From positions 1 to 64,000 of the forward strand of contig JABWBO010000033.1 in the NCBI GenBank assembly GCA_013360465.1: a DNA stretch of 64,000 nt. The letters are read 5' to 3'. The notes below the pieces were generated by a model. It was not told the DNA's origin. It made no database searches and saw nothing but the letters and a program-made list of their open reading frames with translations. This document shows positions 33,834 through 42,543 of the stretch, in pieces (positions within the stretch are counted from its first letter, which is position 1; each line of letters starts with the position of its first letter). A program made the translations under genes and the position numbers. Source of the stretch: Anaerolineae bacterium. Lineage in GTDB: Bacteria > Chloroflexota > Anaerolineae > Aggregatilineales > Phototrophicaceae.

Positions 33834-34898
33834 ATGCGGCGATACTTCACCCGGCTCGTGGGACTCAACGGCATCTTCTGCGCCATCTTCGGGGGTCTGT
33901 TTGCTCTGCCCCTCGGACGACCTGAGATCGGGCTTGCCGCCGGGCTGGGGTTCGGCATCGTGGTCGGGCTGCTGGTCGAGGCGATCTTCTGGCGCTGGCG
34001 GGGAAGATGGCTGTACCGCCGCCGTCTGCTGGCGCTGGTCCTGACCGAAGCGCTGCTGCTCCTCTACGTGCTGCTGCCCGGCTTCATCGCTTATCTCAAC
34101 CTGCGTCCGGCGCGCTTCCCGGTCACGGCGATTCCTGCCGAGTTGGCGGACCGCGCCGAAGTCGTCTCGGTGACGACGCGCGACGGCGTCTCCCTTTCCG
34201 GCTGGTACATCCCGCCTCAGAATGGGGCGGTCCTGATCGCGCTGCACGGATTCGGCGACAACCGTCTCGGCGTGCTGCCTCACGCGCGGATGCTGACTGC
34301 GCGGGGTTACGGCGTCCTGATGATGGATATGCGCGCGCACGGCTCAAGCGGCGGCGAGATCTATGCCGACGGCTGGAACACCGCCGGGGATGTCGGCGCG
34401 CTGGCGGCATACCTTCAGACGCGACCAGAGGTCGAGCATATCGGCGCGCTCGGCTTGTCTGCGGGAGCCGTTGCGATCCTGCGCGGGGGCGCGGCGAACG
34501 ATGCCATCGAAGCCTTCATCGCCGACGGAACCGGCGTGGGAGCGATAGAGGATGTATTCGATCCTCTCCTTCCGCATCCAGCCATCGCCTGGCTGCTCGT
34601 GCCGGACTACTGGATGAGCTATCGTTTCACGGCGCTGTTCAGCGGAGAAACGCTTGCGCCGCCGCTGCGCGAACAGGTCAAACGCATCGCGCCGCGTCCG
34701 ATCCTCTTCATCGCCGGGGCAGAATCGATGTGGGAGCCGGAGCTTGCCGCCCGGTACGTCCTCAGCGCGGGCGACTCGGCGGAAGCCTGGGTGATCCCGA
34801 ACACCGGGCACATCGCCGGCATCCTCACCCACCCTGACGCATATGCGGGGCGGGTGTACACTTTTCTGGAGCATTGGCTGGCAGGACGCTCGCCTTAA
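33834..34898 (+). CDS. Membrane-anchored alpha/beta hydrolase
   Basis: 354 residues. Three hydrophobic segments (about residues 12-30, 33-50 and 62-84) precede an alpha/beta hydrolase domain that should lie outside the membrane. The oxyanion strand is VLIALHGFGDNRLG, the nucleophile elbow GLSAG carries Ser209, and a late His in NTGHIAG completes the triad; the acid may be Glu or Asp near residues 300-305. This is the fold of BAAT/Bem46-like hydrolases. The gene ends just before a short methyltransferase remnant. The substrate is unknown. The start has AGGAG upstream. Confidence 0.85.
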   Translation: MRRYFTRLVGLNGIFCAIFGGLFALPLGRPEIGLAAGLGFGIVVGLLVEAIFWRWRGRWLYRRRLLALVLTEALLLLYVLLPGFIAYLNLRPARFPVTAIPAELADRAEVVSVTTRDGVSLSGWYIPPQNGAVLIALHGFGDNRLGVLPHARMLTARGYGVLMMDMRAHGSSGGEIYADGWNTAGDVGALAAYLQTRPEVEHIGALGLSAGAVAILRGGAANDAIEAFIADGTGVGAIEDVFDPLLPHPAIAWLLVPDYWMSYRFTALFSGETLAPPLREQVKRIAPRPILFIAGAESMWEPELAARYVLSAGDSAEAWVIPNTGHIAGILTHPDAYAGRVYTFLEHWLAGRSP

Positions 34899-34913
34899 GG
34901 CTCCGAAAGAGGC

Positions 34914-35039
34914 ATGACGATGAACGATCCGCTGCTGGAAGAGCAACAGCGTTACTACCGCGCCCGCGCCGGTTTGCTGCCTACCGTCGCCGTCACCCCC
35001 AACTACTTCATCTACGCCAGCGCCGTCAAACTCGCCTGA
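34914..35039 (+). pseudogene. Internally deleted SAM-methyltransferase remnant
   Basis: A 41-codon frame with a GAAAGAGG ribosome site. Its start (NDPLLEEQQRYYRARAG) looks like the N-terminus of class I SAM-dependent methyltransferases in this phylum, and its end (VTPNYFIYASAVKLA) looks like their C-terminal strand, but the cofactor-binding core is missing. The joined product keeps the frame. This reading rests on recalled family patterns. The alternative is an unrelated short protein. Confidence 0.5.
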
Positions 35040-35162
35040 GCGGCTGTTCCTCTTTTACCAGATAGCCTGATCTGCGAAATTTGTGTTTTCCACTATACTG
35101 GAACCACAGATCAGCACTGCCCAGAATCGTCATAAGCTGCATTCGCAGGAAAGGCTGCACCA

Positions 35163-38100
35163 ATGTCGCCTCGTTTCCATACGCCGCGCGGTTTTGTGCG
35201 CAGACTCAGCGTCCTCCTCCTCCTGATCTTCGCCATCACAGCGCCCGCTTCGGTCAGCGCCGCTTGCCCTGCCAGCTTCCCGGTCACTGTTCCAGCGGGC
35301 GACACGGCGCGGTTGATCGAAGTGATCGGCTGCGCCAACACCAACGGCGCTGGCACGAACGATGTCATCAACCTGACCAACAGCACCTATACCCTCAGCG
35401 CCGTCCATTCCAGCAGCGCCGGGCTGCCAACCATTTTGTCAGGCGGCGGGGCGCTGACCATCAACGGGAATGGGGCGACCATCGCCCGCAGCAGCGCCGG
35501 CGGCACACCGCAGTTCCGTCTCTTCTTCAACAGCGGCGCAAACCTGACGCTCAACCAGGTGCGGCTGACCAACGGTGCGGTTACATCCGTCGGCGGCGGC
35601 GGCGCGATCTACAATGCTGGCGGCACGCTCAGGCTAACGGGCGTCTCGGTAGATGCCAACTCTGCCAGCTTTGGCGCGGGCATCATGAACAGCAGTGGAA
35701 CGGTGATCCTGCACGAAAGTCTGTTGGCGAACAACGTGGCGACCAGCTACGGCGGCGGCGTCGCCAATTCCAGCGCGACGCTGCATGTCATCAACAGCAC
35801 CATTTCGGGGAACAGCGCGACCGGCACAAGTGCAACTCACGGCGGCGGCGCGATCGACAGCTTCGGCACGTCGGTGCTGAGCTTCTACAACAGCACGATC
35901 ACCAACAACACTGCTGTCGCGCCGAACACCCACAAGAGCGGCATCTGGATGGAGTCGGGCACGACTGCCGGCTACTTCAACACGATCCTCGCGGACAACA
36001 ACGGCGCGAACAACTGCTTCTTTGAATTTGGGACGACCTGGGGCTACGTCGCCAATATCGACAGCGGGACGAGCTGCGGATTCACAGTCGGAACTTACAA
36101 CAATACCAACCCGCTGCTGGCTCCGCTGGCGTACAACGGCGGTCCGACACAAACCCACGCCCTGCTCCCCGGCAGCCCGGCGATCAACCATGGCGAGAAC
36201 GGTTACGCTGTCGAAGAGGATGACACGACCCCGCTGACCACCGACCAGCGCGGCGCTGGCTTCCCGCGCATCATCGGGAGTACGGTAGATATCGGCGCAT
36301 ACGAGTCATTTTGCGTCGGGTCGCCGTATAACATCGGAGCGAGCGATACGACGGCGCTGATCGAAGCCATTCACTGTGCCAATGCTACGGCGGCGGACGA
36401 CGTGATCAACTTAGCGCCAGCCAGCACCTATACGCTGACGACGGGAAACGCCAGCTTCGCCGGGCTGCCCGCCATTACGTCGGGCAGCGGGGCGCTGACC
36501 ATCAACGGGAATGGGGCGACCATCGAGCGGAGCTTCGCCGGTGGCACACCCGATTTTCGCATTTTCTATCTCAACGGCGGGTCGAACCTGGCGCTCAATC
36601 GGGTCAGGCTGACCAACGGGCGGAGTCCGGGATCGAGCGGCGGGGGCATTTACAACGACGGCGGCGCGCTGACGCTGACGGAGAGTACCGTTGACGCCAA
36701 CACCGCCAGTAACGGCGCGGGCATCTTCAACGCCGGCGGCAGCACAACGATCCTCCTCAGCAGCACCGTGTCGAACAACGTGGCGACGAACTACGGCGGC
36801 GGGGTCGTCAATTCCAGCGCGACGCTGCATGTCATCAACAGCACGATTTCTGGCAACAGCGCCACCGGAACAGGCAGCAGCGGCGGCGGCGGCGCGATTG
36901 ACAGCTTCGGCGCGTCGGCGGATCTCTCGATCCGAAACAGCACGATCACCAATAACACCGCCGTCGCACCCAACGCCGCGCGCAGCGGAGTCTGGTACGA
37001 GGACGGCGGCGCGTATATCGACAACAACATCATTTCCGGCAACAGCGGGGGCAACAACTGCAAAATTGATGGCGCGGGATGGTCTCCCTTCGACAGCATC
37101 GAAGATGGCACGACCTGCGGGTTCAACAACAATGCCAACCCGCTGCTCGGTCCGCTGGCAAACAACGGCGGTCCGACCCTGACCCACACGCTGCTGCCAG
37201 GGAGTCCAGCGATCAACAAGGGCTATAACGACTCCAGCGACGATCAGTTCGGTGCGCCGCTGGCTTTTGACCAGCGCGGCAGCGGCTTCCCGCGCATCCT
37301 CGACGGCACGGTCGATCTGGGCGCATATGAAAGTTCCTGCTCGTTTGCCTTCCCCGTCACCATCGCGGCGTCGGATGTCACGGGTTTGATCAACGCCGTC
37401 ACCTGCGCTAACCTCAGCCCAGCCAACGACGTGATCAACCTGACGAACAGCACCTATACGCTGACAGCATCGTCTGCCTTCGAGATCGGTCTGCCCCCCA
37501 TCGTGACGGCGGCGACGGCTGGAACGCTGACGATCAACGGGGATGGCGCGACCATCACCCGCAGCAGCGCCGGCGGCACGCCGGACTTCAAATTCTTCGA
37601 AGTCACCACCGGGGCGAACCTGACGCTCAACCGGGTGACGCTGACGAACGGCAGAGCGCAAGTCGGCGGCGCCATCTTCAGCGACGGCACGCTGACGATC
37701 ACCAACAGCACGATCAGGGATAGCTGGGCTTTGGCAGGTGGCGCGATCAGCCAGACCGGCGGCGCGACCACCATCCTGATGAACAGCCTGATCGCCAGCA
37801 ATCAGGCTGAGCGCTACGGCGGCGCTTTCGATATGTCCTCCGGTACGATGTTCATCATCAACAGCACGATCAGCGGCAACGCGGTGACGGGCATCGACGC
37901 TGGTTACGGCGGCGGGGCGATGGACCTCTACAACTCACCGACCGTCACGATCATCAACAGCACGATCACCGATAACGCGTCTGTGCAGGCAGCGCGCAGC
38001 GGCATCTGGCTGGAAAACGGCACGCTGACCATCCAGAACAGCATCGTGGCGGGGAACAACGGCGCAAACAACTGCAACATCACAGGCGGGACGCTGGTCG

Positions 38101-38846
38101 ATAACGGTAACAACATCGACAACGGGACGAGCTGCGGCTTCGGGGCGGGCAGCTTCCCGAATACCAACCCGCAGCTCGCCGCACTGGCGAACAACGGCGG
38201 TTTCACCTTCACCCACGCCCTGCTCCCCGGCAGTCCGGCGATCAACGCGGGCAGCAATGCGCTGGCGGTCGATCACCTCGGCGCAGCGCTGACGACTGAT
38301 CAACGGGGGACGGGCTTCCCACGCATCAACAATACGACGGTGGACATCGGCGCATTCGAATCAAGCACGAATTCGCTTGATGTCACCGTGTCGATGCAGG
38401 GTCGGTCGAACCCCAAGCCGCATCCCAGCTACGTGGCGACCATCCGCGTGATGATCATGCCATCGGGCGGCGGCGCGGCGTTCTACGACCAAAACTACAT
38501 GACCAGCCAGAACGGCAGTCTCACCATCCCCAACCTGCCGGCGGGGACGTACCTGTTCCGCTTCAAGGGAACGCATACGCTGGCGTGGCAGTCCGAGTTG
38601 ACCATCCCCGCGACAGGGAGTGTCAGTCTTGAAACGGGACTCCTGCTCGAAGGCGACGCCAACAACACGAACATCGTCAACATCTCTGATTTTTCGATCC
38701 TGGCGGGGGCGTTTGGCTCGGTGCTGGGCGGCGGAACCTACGACGCGCGGGCGGATTTCAACAGCGACAGCGCCGTCACCATCAGCGACTTCTCGCTGCT
38801 GGCGGCGAACTTCGGGCAAACCGGGGCGGGCGGTGTGACGCCGTAA
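35163..38846 (+). CDS. Large secreted protein of three tandem beta-helix modules with a dockerin-like C-terminus
   Basis: 1227-residue secreted protein. Residues 1-36 are a signal peptide ending in SVSA. Three modules of about 340-350 residues follow. Each opens with a phrase on ANDVINLTNSTYTL and GALTINGNGATI and ends in LPGSPAINxG and DQRGxGFPRI, a choice-of-anchor/polymorphic outer membrane-like beta helix. The modules also share identical DNA words up to about 33 bases. The last domain (about 1075-1140) is a linker sheet. The final 65 residues (GDANNTNIVNISDFSIL and ADFNSDSAVTISDFSLL) contain two calcium-loop repeats as in dockerin type I. The start is the ATG at 35163. No cohesin is seen in the window. 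Confidence 0.92.
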   Translation: MSPRFHTPRGFVRRLSVLLLLIFAITAPASVSAACPASFPVTVPAGDTARLIEVIGCANTNGAGTNDVINLTNSTYTLSAVHSSSAGLPTILSGGGALTINGNGATIARSSAGGTPQFRLFFNSGANLTLNQVRLTNGAVTSVGGGGAIYNAGGTLRLTGVSVDANSASFGAGIMNSSGTVILHESLLANNVATSYGGGVANSSATLHVINSTISGNSATGTSATHGGGAIDSFGTSVLSFYNSTITNNTAVAPNTHKSGIWMESGTTAGYFNTILADNNGANNCFFEFGTTWGYVANIDSGTSCGFTVGTYNNTNPLLAPLAYNGGPTQTHALLPGSPAINHGENGYAVEEDDTTPLTTDQRGAGFPRIIGSTVDIGAYESFCVGSPYNIGASDTTALIEAIHCANATAADDVINLAPASTYTLTTGNASFAGLPAITSGSGALTINGNGATIERSFAGGTPDFRIFYLNGGSNLALNRVRLTNGRSPGSSGGGIYNDGGALTLTESTVDANTASNGAGIFNAGGSTTILLSSTVSNNVATNYGGGVVNSSATLHVINSTISGNSATGTGSSGGGGAIDSFGASADLSIRNSTITNNTAVAPNAARSGVWYEDGGAYIDNNIISGNSGGNNCKIDGAGWSPFDSIEDGTTCGFNNNANPLLGPLANNGGPTLTHTLLPGSPAINKGYNDSSDDQFGAPLAFDQRGSGFPRILDGTVDLGAYESSCSFAFPVTIAASDVTGLINAVTCANLSPANDVINLTNSTYTLTASSAFEIGLPPIVTAATAGTLTINGDGATITRSSAGGTPDFKFFEVTTGANLTLNRVTLTNGRAQVGGAIFSDGTLTITNSTIRDSWALAGGAISQTGGATTILMNSLIASNQAERYGGAFDMSSGTMFIINSTISGNAVTGIDAGYGGGAMDLYNSPTVTIINSTITDNASVQAARSGIWLENGTLTIQNSIVAGNNGANNCNITGGTLVDNGNNIDNGTSCGFGAGSFPNTNPQLAALANNGGFTFTHALLPGSPAINAGSNALAVDHLGAALTTDQRGTGFPRINNTTVDIGAFESSTNSLDVTVSMQGRSNPKPHPSYVATIRVMIMPSGGGAAFYDQNYMTSQNGSLTIPNLPAGTYLFRFKGTHTLAWQSELTIPATGSVSLETGLLLEGDANNTNIVNISDFSILAGAFGSVLGGGTYDARADFNSDSAVTISDFSLLAANFGQTGAGGVTP

Positions 38847-38854
38847 GGAGCGCG

Positions 38855-38891
38855 CTGCAGGCGGGAGACCCGGCGGGTCTCCCGCCTGCAG
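38855..38891. repeat. Perfect 18-bp-arm palindrome, copy E of the intergenic repeat
   Basis: CTGCAGGCGGGAGACCCG (38855-38872), one base, CGGGTCTCCCGCCTGCAG (38874-38891). The core CCCGGCGGGTCTCCCGC also appears in copies A and B. It separates the beta-helix gene from the convergent STAS-like gene and could also act as a terminator, although it has no T-run. Confidence 0.75.
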
Positions 38892-38920
38892 ATGGGTTTC
38901 TTGCGAGGGATCGCTCTCGC

Positions 38921-39346
38921 TCAGTCGCCGGCGGCGGCGCGCGGCGCATAGGTGAAGCCTCGCCCCGCCATGATGTGCTGCGCCTGCGGCAGAGTGTCGG
39001 CGAATTTGACGTTGGCGAAGGCGCGCGCATCCATCGCGGTGAACCAGTCGTAGACCTTGCGGATGATCCCGCTGACGCCGACCACCACCATCGGACCGGT
39101 CCCATCCTTGCTCATCGCCAGCATGTTCCTGGCATGCTGCAAGCCCGCCGCATTGAACACCGATCCGCCAGGGAAACGCACATCCGCGCCCATGTCCAGG
39201 ATCGCGCCGATCTCGACCGGCGACCGCTCCGTGACCTTCTTGATCTTCCCCAGGGTCTCGTACATCTCATCCCAGGTGAAAGCGCCGCGTACTTCGACCA
39301 GCATGACGCTGCGGTCGTCGTTGTCCCAGTACAGTTCGATGCCCAT
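38921..39346 (-). CDS. STAS/SpoIIAA-like domain protein
   Basis: 141-residue cytosolic protein. A first strand IELYWDNDDRSVMLVEVRGAF, a helix with WDEMYETLGKIKK, the strand IGAILDMGADVRF, and a strand PMVVVGVSGIIRKVYDWF fit the STAS or SpoIIAA fold, used for protein contacts in signalling. There is no kinase or phosphatase beside it. The ATG follows AGGGGG with seven bases between. It is convergent with the beta-helix gene. A regulator role is inferred from fold only, and the call is tentative. Confidence 0.6.
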   Translation of the reverse strand: MGIELYWDNDDRSVMLVEVRGAFTWDEMYETLGKIKKVTERSPVEIGAILDMGADVRFPGGSVFNAAGLQHARNMLAMSKDGTGPMVVVGVSGIIRKVYDWFTAMDARAFANVKFADTLPQAQHIMAGRGFTYAPRAAAGD

Positions 39347-39466
39347 GATTCCGCCCCCTTACAACAACGCTATACGCTGAAGAGCTTACCGGCGTTTCCT
39401 GATCGGCGGCTCAGGGCTGGATTAAAGCGGGGTTATAATGGACGGAGAGGGGTTTGAGGGTGAACG

Positions 39467-40021
39467 ATGACCACACGCGAAAAAATCAATCGTGCCGTTT
39501 TCGAGGTACTGCTGTCAAAGCGGGAGCGCGGCGAGTACCGCATAGAACTCATCGACGGGGAGATCAGCGAGACTATGCCAACGCAGCTTCATGGTTGGAT
39601 CATGGCGATCCTGAGTGCAGCGCTCTTCAACTTCCTGCGTCTCCGCCCGATCGGTTGGGTGTTGGTCGAGGCGCGTTACGGGCTGCCAGAAGATGATGCC
39701 CATGACCTGATTCCAGATCTGTCGTTCGTGCGCAAGGAGCGTGGTCCGCTGGTCGAAAAAGGTCCTGCGCCATACATGCCTGATCTGGCGGTAGAAGTGC
39801 AGTCGCCCGATGACAACCCTCGCGTAATGGCGGAAAAAGCCGCCTACTACCTTGCGCATGGTTCTCGCATGGTGTGGTTGATCTACCCCAGCCTGCAAAC
39901 TGTTGAAGTGCTTTCGACGGGAAAACGCCAACGGCTGACGCTAAAAGATGCGCTTACAGGGGGCGATGTGCTGCCGGGTTTCAGCCTGCCGTTGCAGGAG
40001 TTGTTCGCGCCGGCACTGTAG
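39467..40021 (+). CDS. Uma2 family endonuclease-like protein (intact)
   Basis: 184-residue PD-(D/E)xK-fold protein. Uma2 features are IELIDGEISETMP, LIPDLSFVRKER (with the Asp of the motif), and DLAVEVQSPDDNP followed by KAAYYLAHGSRMVWLI (Glu and the following Lys/Gln). The acidic and Glu residues needed for metal binding are kept. The gene starts at the ATG after GAGGGTGAAC and ends at a hairpin. Uma2 genes are spread widely in Chloroflexota and Cyanobacteria with unclear function; nuclease activity is predicted from the fold. Two further Uma2 genes nearby (41339-41907 and 44862-45183) are broken. Confidence 0.92.
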   Translation: MTTREKINRAVFEVLLSKRERGEYRIELIDGEISETMPTQLHGWIMAILSAALFNFLRLRPIGWVLVEARYGLPEDDAHDLIPDLSFVRKERGPLVEKGPAPYMPDLAVEVQSPDDNPRVMAEKAAYYLAHGSRMVWLIYPSLQTVEVLSTGKRQRLTLKDALTGGDVLPGFSLPLQELFAPAL

Positions 40022-40025
40022 CTTC

Positions 40026-40055
40026 CTACCCCCGCCGGGTGTGAAGCGGGGGTAG
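40026..40055. terminator. Hairpin between convergent Uma2 and DAHP synthase genes
   Basis: CTACCCCCGC (40026-40035) and GCGGGGGTAG (40046-40055) form a perfect ten-base-pair stem with a ten-base loop. No T-run follows on either strand, but the position between two convergent stops fits a shared terminator. Confidence 0.55.
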
Positions 40056-40070
40056 ACTTGAGTCGCTCGA

Positions 40071-41141
40071 TTACGCCAGTTCGACCAGTTCGTCCATCAG
40101 CGCGTTGAATTCGGGGATGCTCAACTGCTGTTTGGCGTCGCTCATCGCCACCGGCGGGTTAGGGTGAACTTCGACCATCAAGCCGTCCGCGCCGCTCGCC
40201 TTTGCCACCCGCGCCAGCGGCTTGGCGATGTCGCGCCGCCCGGCGCTGTGGCTGATGTCCACGATGATCGGCAGGTGCGATTCCAGCTTGAGGACCGTCA
40301 CGCCGCCGATGTCCAGCGTGTTGCGCGTCCACTTCTCGAAGGTGCGGATGCCGCGCTCGATCAGGATCACGTTCGGGTTGCCGCTGGCGACGATGTATTC
40401 CGCCGAGTACAGGAATTCTTCCAGCGTCGCCGCCAAACCGCGCTTGAGGATGACTGGTCGGTCGATTTTGCCCAGCGCCTTGAGCAGGAAGCTGTTCTGC
40501 ATGTTGCGCGCGCCAACCCAGAAGATATCGACATAATCCATCATCATGGGAATCTGGCTGGCGTCCATGATCTCACTGGTGATCGCCATGTTGTACTTGT
40601 CGGCGACGCGCCGGGCGATCTGCAAGCCGGGTTCGCCCAGTCCCTGGAATTCATACGGCGAGGTGCGCGGCTTGAACGCCATGCCCCGGATGATCTTCAC
40701 GCCGCGCGCCGCCAGCGCCGCCGCCGCCTCTTCCATTTGCTCGTCGCTTTCGACGGCGCAGGGTCCGGCGACCAGCTGGAAACCACCGTCGCCGATGACC
40801 GCGCCGTTCGGCAGCCGAATGATCGTCCGCTCGTCCGCCGATTTACGCTGCACCTTGATCTTGGCGCGCGCCTGCTGCTCTTCCATTTCCAGCGACGCCC
40901 GGAAGATCTCGCGGAAAAGCGCCTGGATCGTCTGATTGCTGAAGGGTCCCCTGTTCGCCTGCTGCAGGCGGGTCAGCATCTCGGCTTCGCGCGCCGGGTC
41001 ATAGTGCGCGTTGCCCATCGCCGTGTGAACCTTGCCGATCTCGCTGACGATGCGCGCCCGCTGCGAAAGCAGCTCCAGAATCTGCATATTGATGTCATCC
41101 ACCTGAGCGCGCAGTTCGCTCAGGCTTTGCTGATGGTCCAT
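40071..41141 (-). CDS. aroF: Bifunctional chorismate mutase / 3-deoxy-7-phosphoheptulonate synthase
   Basis: 356-residue enzyme of the shikimate pathway. Residues about 1-90 are an AroQ-type chorismate mutase helix bundle (LRAQVDDINMQILELLSQRARI). The rest is a DAHP synthase barrel of the AroF/KDOPS-like class: GGFQLVAGPCAVES, then GMAFKPRTSPYEFQGLG and the HLPIIVDISHSAGRRD stretch. It makes the first committed intermediate of aromatic amino acid synthesis. The fused mutase often serves as a feedback sensor in this class. AAGGAAAAGTC precedes the ATG. It is a single gene, convergent with the intact Uma2 gene. Confidence 0.95.
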   Translation of the reverse strand: MDHQQSLSELRAQVDDINMQILELLSQRARIVSEIGKVHTAMGNAHYDPAREAEMLTRLQQANRGPFSNQTIQALFREIFRASLEMEEQQARAKIKVQRKSADERTIIRLPNGAVIGDGGFQLVAGPCAVESDEQMEEAAAALAARGVKIIRGMAFKPRTSPYEFQGLGEPGLQIARRVADKYNMAITSEIMDASQIPMMMDYVDIFWVGARNMQNSFLLKALGKIDRPVILKRGLAATLEEFLYSAEYIVASGNPNVILIERGIRTFEKWTRNTLDIGGVTVLKLESHLPIIVDISHSAGRRDIAKPLARVAKASGADGLMVEVHPNPPVAMSDAKQQLSIPEFNALMDELVELA

Positions 41142-41165
41142 GACTTTTCCTTAGATCGAGGGCGT

Positions 41166-41192
41166 TTGAACGTTCAACACCCCCACATTATA
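41166..41192 (-). promoter_or_regulatory. -10 box and palindrome upstream of the DAHP synthase gene
   Basis: On the minus strand a perfect TATAAT lies at 41187-41192, and the perfect palindrome TTGAACGTTCAA at 41166-41177 lies just downstream, in the leader of the gene. The -35 region is poor. The palindrome may be an operator. Confidence 0.45.
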
Positions 41193-41338
41193 CCTGTCGG
41201 ACGGGCTTCGTGGAGGGATGAAGATGACGACGAGAGGATCAGCGGGTGTAACTGACCGGGCGCTTACGGATATTCGCGATGGCGCGCTTTTCGCCGAACG
41301 ACTTTTGCCCGCTGCGCCGACGCCGGGCGAACGCCGGC

Positions 41339-41907
41339 TCACGGCAGCAGATCGGCGACCGGAATCTGTGCGATCTCTCCGCCGTCGAGGACGAACGGGA
41401 TGGCGTCGGCATCGGTATAGACGCGATAGGCGCGGTAGGATGACATGCCGTCGCGGTCGAATGGCTCGATATAGACTTCGATCTGCCGCTCGTTCAGGTT
41501 GATGATCCAGTATGGGGCGATTTTGGCGGCGGCATAGACCTGAAGCCTGATGCGGCGGTCGGTCGCCAGCGTCGAATCGGCGATCTCGATCACCAGCCCG
41601 ATCTTCTCCGCGGATGGCGGCGCACTGATGTAGTCGCGCGGTTTTCCCCGAACGATAGTCATGTCGGGTTCAGGCACGCTGGAAGCAGTCGCGAGAAGGT
41701 CCCTGCCAGCAGCGCAGAGGTTGTCACATGCGGTTGATTCTTGGTCACTTTGTTCACCACCCATCCATGCAGCAGCTCAACGTGATCTTCGGCGGTGAAC
41801 CGCCCGGTGCGCACCCATTCCAGGTACTCGTCAACGCTCAGCCGCCAGAACGGCACCTCTTCCAGCGTCAGCGGCTTGGGTGGATCGACAGTCAAAACCC
41901 CGTGCAT
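41339..41907 (-). pseudogene. Uma2 family gene broken by a short internal deletion
   Basis: The first part, from the ATG at 41907 (AGGGAG seven bases upstream), reads LTLEEVPFWRLSVDEYLEW and DHVELLHGWVVNK up to LLAGTFSRLLPA, all typical Uma2. It then runs into a stop within a few codons. The second part, in another frame, begins at SVPEPDMTIVRGKPRDY and continues with GLVIEIADSTLATDRRIRLQVYAA to the stop at 41339. Compared with the family, about 15-18 residues between LLPA and PEPD are lost and the deletion shifts the frame. The rest of the catalytic core (PEPD and IEIADST) remains. It is a recent pseudogene, or an assembly error. Confidence 0.78.
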
Positions 41908-42060
41908 GTTGTACTCCCTTGACTCACCACGCCTGAATCATAGCACGACTCACCATCTTCTAAGCGCTTCCCTATCTCTTCATCAGCCGGCGCACCCACT
42001 CCAGGTCTATACTGCCCACGAGGCAGAATAGACGCGGTATTGCGTTCGAGAGGCTGGTCT

Positions 42061-42543
42061 ATGCAACTGACGATCAACAACCAGGTTTACGAGGTCGCCG
42101 CCGACCCCGACGACATGCTGCTGTGGGTGATCCGCGACACGCTCGGCTTGACGGGGACCAAGTACGGCTGCGGCGCGGGCATCTGCGGCTCCTGCACTAT
42201 CCATCTGGATGGCGCAGCACTACGGTCTTGCATCACCCCGGCGAGCGCCGCCGAAGGGAAGGCGATCACCACCATCGAGGGGCTGGCGATGCTGAGCGAT
42301 GACGGCGAAGAAGTCCTCCACCCGGTCCAGCAGGCGTTCATCGAGACGCAGACGCCGCAGTGCAGCTGGTGCATGAGCGGGCAGATGATGACAGCGGCGG
42401 CATTCCTGGAGAACAATCCTCAGCCGACCGACGCCGAAATCGAGGCGGCGATGAACAACAACATCTGCCGCTGCGGCTGTTACGCCCGCATCCGGGCTGC
42501 CGTCGCGCGGGCGGCGGAGATCGCACAGGAGGGGGCAGCATGA
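42061..42543 (+). CDS. [2Fe-2S] subunit of a xanthine dehydrogenase/aldehyde oxidase-family molybdenum hydroxylase
   Basis: 160-residue small subunit. A plant-type [2Fe-2S] site is formed by GCGAGICGSC with a distal Cys in LRSC (residues about 40-60). A second cluster is bound by QCSWCMSGQ and NICRCGCY (about 100-145). This is the IorA/CoxS layout; it passes electrons from the molybdenum site of the partner to an acceptor. The ATG at 42061 has GAGAGG upstream. The stop overlaps the start of the large subunit (ATGA), showing tight translational coupling. No FAD subunit is present, as in isoquinoline-oxidoreductase-type two-subunit enzymes. Confidence 0.94.
   Translation: MQLTINNQVYEVAADPDDMLLWVIRDTLGLTGTKYGCGAGICGSCTIHLDGAALRSCITPASAAEGKAITTIEGLAMLSDDGEEVLHPVQQAFIETQTPQCSWCMSGQMMTAAAFLENNPQPTDAEIEAAMNNNICRCGCYARIRAAVARAAEIAQEGAA

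Noticed and set aside
35300-38370. Recurring words that might be a CRISPR array
   Set aside because: The repeats are about 1 kb apart, lie in one open frame and encode repeated beta-helix modules.
41166-41177. TTGAACGTTCAA as an SOS box
   Set aside because: The Gram-positive LexA site needs GAAC-N4-GTTC; here there is no spacer, and the gene (DAHP synthase) is not an SOS target.
41142-41338. Possible small gene between the DAHP synthase start and the broken Uma2 gene
   Set aside because: Both strands show only Arg-rich frames without ribosome sites; I see only the -10 box and palindrome there.
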